Source: Palsa-1392 sp036493915 (GTDB taxonomy: Bacteria; Verrucomicrobiota; Verrucomicrobiia; Chthoniobacterales; UBA10450). Taken from it: a stretch of 36,935 bases of DNA. The stretch is from the NCBI GenBank assembly GCA_036493915.1, contig DASXPA010000044.1, positions 1 through 36,935 on the forward strand, written 5' to 3'. The notes beneath the pieces are model-generated. The model had not been told where the DNA came from. It did not search any database and was given only the letters and a program-made list of their open reading frames with translations. Shown piece after piece: positions 31,825 to 36,935 of the stretch. Positions within the stretch are counted from its first letter, which is position 1. The number at the start of each line of letters is the position of its first letter. Made by a program: the position numbers and the translations under genes.

Positions 31825-32412
31825 TCATTTGGCGTTCGGCGGCGGAGGCGGCTGCGTCCGATCCTGAAATTCTTGGATCCCCTTTCGATCAATCAGGGTA
31901 ACGTTTTGGGCTTCGGGGCTGTTCGCATCCACCCATCTGCCTCCGAGATTGCTGCCCATCTCACCCTCCTCCCAGACATATTTCTTGCCGTTGATGTATT
32001 TCACCCTGCCGTTGCTCGCGGTGGCGTTAGTTGCCGCCGTCGCCGCGTCGGCGACCTGTCCGGTCAAAGTCATCGCCTTGTCTACTTCCACCTTCATGGC
32101 CACACCCCCCTGGTTGAACTTTGATCCGGCAACCGAATTTGCGACCACTTTTTTCTTCCCGGTGCCCAACACGAGGGCGAGCTCTCGGCCCTTGAGGGAC
32201 TTCGTCGCATTAAACTGCACGACATATTTGCCAGGCATGAGACTCGGCGTCGTGAACAGCCCCTGGCTGTTGGTTCGGCCTTTGTAAACCAGCTTGCCCG
32301 CAGAGTTGGAGATTGTGATCTGCATCGCGGGCAGTGAACTGGCACTGACCAGCGACGCAGCGCTGAAAGACGCGAGCAATGTGAAGAGAAGCGACCGGCG
32401 GAAGTTTTTCAT
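31825..32412 (-). CDS. Secreted protein of unknown function, paralogue B
   Basis: 195 residues from ATG 32410-32412, chosen because it opens a signal peptide (RRSLLFTLLASFSAASLVSA); the frame extends upstream without a plausible leader. It repeats every segment of paralogue A: AMQITISNSAGKLVYKG, GLFTTPSLMPGKYVVQF, VANSVAGSKFNQGGVAMKVEV, VTLTGQV-type strand (MTLTGQV), and RVKYINGKKYVWEEGE with a Trp in GGRWVDANSPEAQN. It differs by a Pro-rich tail (FQDRTQPPPPPNAK). Predicted periplasmic or extracellular; no enzyme motif seen. Confidence 0.8.
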   Translation of the reverse strand: MKNFRRSLLFTLLASFSAASLVSASSLPAMQITISNSAGKLVYKGRTNSQGLFTTPSLMPGKYVVQFNATKSLKGRELALVLGTGKKKVVANSVAGSKFNQGGVAMKVEVDKAMTLTGQVADAATAATNATASNGRVKYINGKKYVWEEGEMGSNLGGRWVDANSPEAQNVTLIDRKGIQEFQDRTQPPPPPNAK

Positions 32413-32633
32413 CGGAACTTCTAAAGTAGGAACCGAACGCAGAAGAGCAAGCGGAAAGATGAGCTGCCGTTGGTCGGACGATGGCGCGTGGCTTGCGCGA
32501 GCACGTTCCCTTAACGTCATGTCTTCACCGACATTGATTTTGGACAACGCGAGACGACATTCACGAGGATTGTCCATCGGACGGGAATAAACCCTGAGGA
32601 TGATCGTCCCATTGGATGGAGGAAGGCAAAATT

Positions 32634-32831
32634 ATGAAACGTTTACTTTGTGTCGGCATCCTCATTTTGGCGGGATGCGCAAACAACAACCCGCGACTCA
32701 GTGACCAGCCGCAATACAATGCAGATGGCAGCCGCAGTTATAGCCAGGAGACATTGAAAAAAACGGGACGGCAAACCGCGGGCGAGGCGCTCAGTCAGCA
32801 GGACCCGGCAGTCTTCGTGTCTCACCGCTGA
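32634..32831 (+). CDS. Small predicted lipoprotein
   Basis: 65 residues from ATG 32634, which has a strong ribosome-binding site (GGAGGAAGG, 32618-32626) 7 nt upstream. The signal MKRLLCVGILILAGCANNN has lipobox LAGC, so about 47 mature residues are anchored at Cys15. The mature part is polar (Asn, Gln, Ser, Arg) with no known domain. It is divergent from paralogue B and 158 bp before Ku. The good start site and lipobox make it a likely real gene. Confidence 0.75.
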   Translation: MKRLLCVGILILAGCANNNPRLSDQPQYNADGSRSYSQETLKKTGRQTAGEALSQQDPAVFVSHR

Positions 32832-32989
32832 GGGCGCCGACGCCGCCGACGGGGCAGGAACGGCCCGAAAACCTGCCGGCCGCGCGTAGGGTAGGTGCGG
32901 GTCTGACACGTTGTGCCGCGGATGCGATTTCGCCGATCGGCGCTGCATGAGCCGCGCAATCGACCGCCGAGTCGCGAACTTCTCTTGTC

Positions 32990-33823
32990 ATGCGTGCGAT
33001 TTGGAAGGGAAGTATCAGCTTCGGCCTCGTTAATATCCCGATTGCGCTTTACCCGGCCACTCGTCGGGAGGACTTGAAGTTTCGTCTCCTTCGCGGCTCC
33101 GATTTGAGTCCCGTAAACTACAAGCGCGTGGCCGAGAAAGACGGGAAGGAAGTGCCATGGGACCAGATCGTGAAAGGCTACGAGTACGAAAAAGGAAAAT
33201 TCGTCGTGCTCGATGAAAAGGATTTCCAGCGCGTCGATCTTGAGGCGACGCAGACGGTCGACATCCAGGATTTCGTCGACGTCGATGAGATCGATCCAAT
33301 GTACTTTTACAAGCCGTATTACCTCGAACCGCAAAAAGGTGGCGACAAGGCTTACGCGCTCCTCCGGGACGTGCTCACCAAAACCAGTAAAGTGGGGATC
33401 GCGAAAGTGGTGATCAAGACACGGCAGTATCTCGCCGGCGTGAAGGCGCTCAAACACGCGCTCGTCCTTGAGTTAATGCACTTTGCTGAAGAACTTTCCG
33501 ACGCGGAAAAGCTCAACGTTCCGAAAAAGACCGAACCCGCAAAGCGCGAAGTCGATATGGCTAAGGCATTGGTCGAGAGCATGACTGCGGAATGGAATCC
33601 GCAGAAGTACAAGGATGACTACCGCGACGCGCTGCTCGAAGTGATCGAGGAAAAAGTGGAATCCGGCGGCAAGGAGATTGAAGAGAAACCGAAACAGAAG
33701 AAGCCTTCATCCAAGGTCATCGATCTGGTCGCGGTCCTGCAGGAGAGCCTGGCGAAATCCCAAGGCGAAGGAAAAAAGAAGAAGCCGAGCAAGAGCAAGA
33801 CAAGCCGCAAAAAAGCGGCCTGA
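32990..33823 (+). CDS. ku: Bacterial Ku, DNA end-binding protein of NHEJ
   Basis: 277 residues. The homodimeric Ku core covers about residues 1-250: MRAIWKGSISFGLVNIPIALYPAT is the family opening, followed by KRVAEKDGKEVPWDQIVKGYEYEKG, VDVDEIDPMYFYKPYYLEP, GIAKVVIKTRQYLAGVK and MTAEWNPQKYKDDYRDALLEVI. The end is a basic lysine-rich tail (KKKKPSKSKTSRKKAA) like those that modulate DNA binding in other bacterial Ku proteins. It threads onto double-strand ends and recruits LigD; no ligD gene is in this window. Transcribed alone; the TetR gene follows after 106 bp. Confidence 0.96.
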   Translation: MRAIWKGSISFGLVNIPIALYPATRREDLKFRLLRGSDLSPVNYKRVAEKDGKEVPWDQIVKGYEYEKGKFVVLDEKDFQRVDLEATQTVDIQDFVDVDEIDPMYFYKPYYLEPQKGGDKAYALLRDVLTKTSKVGIAKVVIKTRQYLAGVKALKHALVLELMHFAEELSDAEKLNVPKKTEPAKREVDMAKALVESMTAEWNPQKYKDDYRDALLEVIEEKVESGGKEIEEKPKQKKPSSKVIDLVAVLQESLAKSQGEGKKKKPSKSKTSRKKAA

Positions 33824-33897
33824 ATTACTGCGCAGGTTTCCCTGACGCCTGGTCCGGGAAAAAGCGCGTCGCTGGCTTCGATACTGCTTCTTGATTA

Positions 33898-33909
33898 AAA
33901 CGAACGTTT
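33898..33909. promoter_or_regulatory. Candidate operator upstream of the TetR-family regulator
   Basis: A 12-bp palindrome, AAACG-AA-CGTTT, lies 20 bp before the regulator's ATG in an A/T-rich stretch (33891-33925), a position suited to autorepression of the efflux operon. Called by symmetry and position only. Confidence 0.35.
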
Positions 33910-33929
33910 GAATTAAGTTTTTACTTCTG

Positions 33930-34568
33930 ATGCCGGAATCCATCCACGCCACCAAGCTTGCGATTCTCAACGCGACCGAACGGCTCGTCGCCGCCAAGGG
34001 TTTCGAAGCCACCTCCCTCCGCGCCATTACCGCCGCGGCGAAAGTGAATCTTGCCGCCGTCAATTACCATTTCTCGACGAAGGACGCGCTCATCGTCGCG
34101 ATGCTTAATCGCCGGATGAAGCCGCTCAACGAAACCCGGATCGCGATGCTCGATCGCTTTGAGGAAGAGGCGGGCGGCAAGCCTGTTGCGGTGGAGAAAA
34201 TTCTCGAAGCACTCTTCCGCCCGGTCGTGGAATTGATTGCCCGTCCCGCGAAGGGAGGCCGCAATTTCCTCCGTCTCCTCGCCCTTTGCCTCGCCGAGCC
34301 GGGCGACTTTTTACAGCCGCTCATCGAAAAGGAATTCGCCGAAAAGAATCGCCGCTTTCATCTCGCCCTTCGGCGCAGCCTCCCGCAGTTGTCCGAGGTC
34401 GAGGCGCATTGGCGGCTGCATTTCGCGCACGGCGCTTTCTTCCATTCCGTCGCCCACAGCCAGGTGCTCGAATACTGCTCCGCCGGCCGTTGCCGCCTAA
34501 CGAACGTGGAGACGGTCCTTCGACGCATCATCAAATTCTGCGCGGCCGGTCTGCGCACCTCAGCCTAA
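33930..34568 (+). CDS. TetR/AcrR family transcriptional regulator
   Basis: 212 residues. The N-terminal helix-turn-helix domain (about 8-55) is typical: KLAILNATERLVAAKGFEATSLRAITAAAKVNLAAVNYHFSTKDAL. The C-terminal part (FLRLLALCLAEPGDFLQPLI) resembles the ligand-binding domain of CerR/YbiH-type members. It stands 12 bp before the HlyD-type gene, so it most likely represses the efflux operon it heads and responds to a transported compound. The TAA stop (34566-34568) lies in a CCTAACG word, with a second word 68 bp earlier. Confidence 0.92.
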   Translation: MPESIHATKLAILNATERLVAAKGFEATSLRAITAAAKVNLAAVNYHFSTKDALIVAMLNRRMKPLNETRIAMLDRFEEEAGGKPVAVEKILEALFRPVVELIARPAKGGRNFLRLLALCLAEPGDFLQPLIEKEFAEKNRRFHLALRRSLPQLSEVEAHWRLHFAHGAFFHSVAHSQVLEYCSAGRCRLTNVETVLRRIIKFCAAGLRTSA

Positions 34569-34580
34569 CGAATCCATCTT

Positions 34581-35858
34581 ATGCCCGTTATCGAACAAGA
34601 ACCCGCCACCCGCCAGGCAACCGCGCCGGACGATTCCGACCTTCTCGTCGACCTCGATGATCAGCCGATCGCGCCGGAGAAAAAGCCGTCGCTTTTCCAT
34701 CGGTCGTGGGTGGTGGTCGGTGCAGCCGTCGTCGCGATCCTCGCGATCATTTATACGGCGACAATTTTCTTCCACAGCCTCACCCATGAGAGCACGGATG
34801 ACGCTTTCATCGATGCGCACATCGTCAGCATCGCGCCAAAGATTGCCGGCAAAATCTCGGCGGTGCACGTGCAGGACAATCAGCTCGTGAAAAAAGGCCA
34901 ACTCCTGATCGAGATCGATCCGAACGATGTCGATGCGATGGTCGCGCAACGGCAAGCAGCGCTCGATGTCGCCAAAGCCCACCTCGAGAACGCGCAGATG
35001 AGCGCCGAGCAGGCGGCGGCGCACGTCAGGACGTTGCTCGCCGCCTACGACTCCGCGAAGGCGAGCACGGCCGCCGCGGCGGCGGATACATCGAAAACCC
35101 TCGGCGACCTCGAACGCAATCGCGGACTGATCGCGACCGGCGCGATTTCGAAACAGGATTTTCAGCATTCTCAAGCCGACACCAAGGCATCCGAAGCGAC
35201 GCTCGACTCGAAGAAAAAGCAGCTCGCCGCGGCCGCCGCTTATGCGGACGAAGCGAGGAAACAGGCCGGCTCGGCACGCGCTCAAGTCGGCGCAGCGCAG
35301 GCCGAGGTCGCCGAGGCCGCGGCGGAATTGAAGCAGGCTGAGTTGCAGAAATCGTACACGAAAGTGACCGCGCCCGAAGCCGGTCGCGTGACCAACAAAG
35401 TGATCGAGCCCGGCACCTATGTGCAAGTCGGCCAGCCGTTGTTTGCAATCGTGCCGACGCAGATTTGGGTGACGGCGAATTTCAAGGAAACGCAACTTAC
35501 CGACATGCGTCCGGGTCAGCCGGCGGAGATCGACGTGGACGCTTATCCTTCTCGCGCTTTGAAAGGCCACGTCGATAGCATTCAAGCGGGAAGTGGCGCG
35601 CGCTTCAGTCTCCTCCCGCCGGAAAACGCGACTGGCAACTTCGTGAAAGTCGTCCAGCGCGTGCCGGTGAAAATCGTTCTCAATGAGCAACCGGGCGTGC
35701 AAAAGGTGCTCGGCCCCGGCATGTCAGCCGTGCCGGACGTGAAAGTGAAAGGCAGCTTTGGTCCAGCCGTGACAGTAACCGTCGTCGCCGCGCTTGCGAT
35801 TTTGCTCGTCGTTGGCGCGACGATTTGGTGGGTCGCGCGCATTCGCACTTCTCGTTAG
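34581..35858 (+). CDS. EmrA/HlyD-type membrane fusion protein with an extra C-terminal membrane segment
   Basis: 425 residues. A cytoplasmic N-terminus, a membrane helix at about 43-64, then the periplasmic adaptor: TDDAFIDAHIVSIAPKIAGKI and VQDNQLVKKGQLLIEIDP (first half of the lipoyl domain), a long Ala/Gln/Lys coiled-coil hairpin (about 115-265), SYTKVTAPEAGRVTNKVIEPGTYV (second half), and the beta-barrel IWVTANFKETQLTDMRPGQPAEI. Unlike E. coli EmrA it ends in a second strongly hydrophobic stretch (about 397-420, VVAALAILLVVGATIWW) and RIRTSR. It should link the MFS pump encoded next to an outer-membrane channel. The TAG stop is formed by a CGTTAGG word (35853). Confidence 0.92.
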   Translation: MPVIEQEPATRQATAPDDSDLLVDLDDQPIAPEKKPSLFHRSWVVVGAAVVAILAIIYTATIFFHSLTHESTDDAFIDAHIVSIAPKIAGKISAVHVQDNQLVKKGQLLIEIDPNDVDAMVAQRQAALDVAKAHLENAQMSAEQAAAHVRTLLAAYDSAKASTAAAAADTSKTLGDLERNRGLIATGAISKQDFQHSQADTKASEATLDSKKKQLAAAAAYADEARKQAGSARAQVGAAQAEVAEAAAELKQAELQKSYTKVTAPEAGRVTNKVIEPGTYVQVGQPLFAIVPTQIWVTANFKETQLTDMRPGQPAEIDVDAYPSRALKGHVDSIQAGSGARFSLLPPENATGNFVKVVQRVPVKIVLNEQPGVQKVLGPGMSAVPDVKVKGSFGPAVTVTVVAALAILLVVGATIWWVARIRTSR

Positions 35859-35867
35859 GCAGGAATC

Positions 35868-36935
35868 GTGGCTGAAGCGCAGACGCCTACCGCTCCCGAT
35901 TGGAAGCCGACTTACAACCCGTGGCTTATCGCCGCGTCGGTTATGCTCGCGACCTTCATGGAGGTGCTTGACACTTCCGTCGCGAACGTTTCCCTGCCGC
36001 ACATTGCCGGCAATCTTTCCGCGACAACGGATGAGGCGACCTGGGTTCTGACAAGTTACCTCGTTGCCAACGCCATCATTCTTCCTGCGACCAACTGGCT
36101 CGGAAATCTGTTTGGCCGCAAACGCTTTCTCGTCGCCTGCATCCTCCTTTTCACTGCCGCTTCCGCTCTTTGCGGCGCGTCCGCCAGCCTCGGTTTTCTC
36201 GTCATCGCGCGCGTCCTTCAAGGCGCGGCGGGTGGCGCGCTTCAGCCGATCTCGCAGGCGGTCTTGCTCGAAAGTTTTCCACCCGCGAAACGCGGCGCGG
36301 CCATGGCGGTCTTCGCCATGGGGGTGGTTGTCGCGCCGATTCTTGGGCCAACGTTAGGCGGATGGATCACCGACAACTACAGCTGGCGCTGGGTCTTTTA
36401 CATCAATCTGCCCATTGGCGTCCTCGCCGGCCTCATGGCCAACGCCTTCATCGAGGATCCACCTTACTTGAAAAAAGTGAGCGCGCGCAACATCGACTAT
36501 CTCGGCTTTGGCTTCCTCGCGGTCTGGCTCGCGACCTTGCAATTCGTCCTCGATAAGGGTCAGGAGCTCGACTGGTTCGGGTCGCACCTGATTGCCTGCT
36601 GCGTCGCCATTTCCGTTCTTGGCTTCCTCGCTTTTGTCGTGAGGGAGCTGACCGCACGCCAGCCGCTCGTCGATTTGCGCGTCTTGAAAAATCGCAACCT
36701 CGCGGTCGGCTGCGCGCTCATCGCGATTCTCGGCGCGCTTCTTTACGGCACGATCGCGGTGCTCCCGCTTTTCATGCAGAACCTCCTCGGGTATACCGCG
36801 CTCGATGCCGGTCTTGCCTTGAGCCCGCGCGGCATCGGCGCATTCCTCGCCACCATTGTGGTGGGGCGGCTGGTCGGAAAAATCAGCAACCGCGTTCTGA
36901 TCACGGTCGGATTTATTGGGCTCGCTTATTCGTCG
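35868..36935 (+). CDS. DHA2 family (EmrB/QacA) drug efflux transporter, N-terminal part (cut by window edge)
   Basis: 356 codons from GTG 35868 to the window end, with no stop. A fourteen-helix MFS pump is expected (about 510-540 residues), so roughly two thirds are present. Seen: SVMLATFMEVLDTSVANVSLPHIAG (helix 1 with the DHA2 Asp), TDEATWVLTSYLVANAI (helix 2), NLFGRKRFL (motif A), VLQGAAGGALQPISQAVLLE, motif C GPTLGGWITDNYSWRWVFYINLP, and LLGYTALDAGLALSPRG. Works by proton antiport and pairs with the preceding fusion protein, 9 bp away. A ribosome-binding AGGA lies just before the GTG. Confidence 0.93.
   Translation, partial: MAEAQTPTAPDWKPTYNPWLIAASVMLATFMEVLDTSVANVSLPHIAGNLSATTDEATWVLTSYLVANAIILPATNWLGNLFGRKRFLVACILLFTAASALCGASASLGFLVIARVLQGAAGGALQPISQAVLLESFPPAKRGAAMAVFAMGVVVAPILGPTLGGWITDNYSWRWVFYINLPIGVLAGLMANAFIEDPPYLKKVSARNIDYLGFGFLAVWLATLQFVLDKGQELDWFGSHLIACCVAISVLGFLAFVVRELTARQPLVDLRVLKNRNLAVGCALIAILGALLYGTIAVLPLFMQNLLGYTALDAGLALSPRGIGAFLATIVVGRLVGKISNRVLITVGFIGLAYSS

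Larger units (their letters stand above)
627..36358. repeat. Dispersed 7-9 bp DNA word CCTAACG / CGTTAGG, 38 copies
   Basis: Forward (CCTAACG) starts: 627, 870, 4639, 5047, 6178, 6768, 7900, 14055, 16067, 16827, 16857, 18754, 19880, 22264, 25488, 27497, 34496, 34564. Reverse (CGTTAGG) starts: 1079, 2361, 3198, 5890, 6988, 16307, 17058, 18429, 19053, 20103, 20512, 21172, 21310, 22507, 26712, 28189, 28480, 29830, 35853, 36352. In 29 of 38 the word extends to GCCTAACGA. Found by eye, so a few may be missed. It is a word common to many unrelated genes and not one repeat unit; the span given is from first to last copy. Role unknown. Confidence 0.85.

Noticed and set aside
34560..35702. Minus-strand open frame (380 codons) opposite the EmrA-like gene
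   Set aside because: Antisense shadow; composition is His/Arg-rich and the sense frame has clear adaptor motifs.
627..36358. GTTAGGC/GCCTAAC copies as integron attC core sites (GTTRRRY / RYYYAAC)
   Set aside because: The heptamer fits the attC core consensus, but the copies lie inside long conserved genes. Inward pairs are 200 bp or more apart, beyond usual attC length, no imperfect stem was seen between them, and there is no integrase or cassette layout.
1..36935. HIP1-like GCGATCGC or GATC over-abundance
   Set aside because: GCGATCG is frequent by eye, but GC-rich coding DNA with many GCG, GAT and CGC codons would give this; without a proper count I cannot separate it from composition.

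Overview
The window reads as GC-rich chromosomal DNA from a Gram-negative heterotroph, most likely a soil Verrucomicrobium of the Spartobacteria/Chthoniobacterales type. That placement is inferred from gene content (fused FTCD, zwf-opcA, Ku, lipid A-type acyltransferase, secreted mannosidases) and is not proven by any marker gene here. No phage, transposase, integrase or CRISPR array was recognised.

Left part (1-9454): a histidine-utilisation cluster. It holds the C-terminus of hutH, hutU, a bifunctional formiminotransferase-cyclodeaminase, and hutI, which together take histidine to glutamate with the one-carbon unit passed to folate. A vapBC toxin-antitoxin pair sits on the opposite strand between ftcD and hutI. 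A xylFGH-type sugar ABC transporter begins 4 bp after hutI. Next (9456-13099, minus strand) come two overlapping secreted alpha-mannosidase genes, GH47 then GH92, preceded by tRNA-Asn. A divergent initiator tRNA-fMet follows.

Middle (13452-21337, plus strand): a DUF72 protein, a DUF2062 membrane protein, a lipoprotein, then a compact series: S11 carboxypeptidase, phosphofructokinase (ATGA overlap), GT4 glycosyltransferase, DUF547 protein and a radical SAM enzyme abutting it. Convergent to these is zwf-opcA, the entry to the oxidative pentose phosphate pathway.

Right part (24475-36935): an endonuclease/exonuclease/phosphatase-family protein; a continuous reading frame joining a low-molecular-weight phosphatase to GlyA; an LpxL-like acyltransferase; an L,D-transpeptidase; long-form IspH; two tandem paralogous secreted proteins of unknown function; a small lipoprotein; Ku; and a TetR - EmrA-like - EmrB-like efflux operon cut by the right edge.

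The most striking signal is not a gene. The 7-mer CCTAACG / CGTTAGG occurs 38 times (about one per kb, both orientations), and 29 copies extend to the 9-mer GCCTAACGA. It lies mostly inside coding sequence, forces uncommon codons (TTA, CTA, AGG) and in three genes supplies the stop codon. It behaves like a genome-wide DNA word of the uptake-sequence or HIP1 type, and I know of no description of it. Six inward-facing pairs lie 201-243 bp apart, and the word is absent from 7907-14054, which contains the mannosidase pair.
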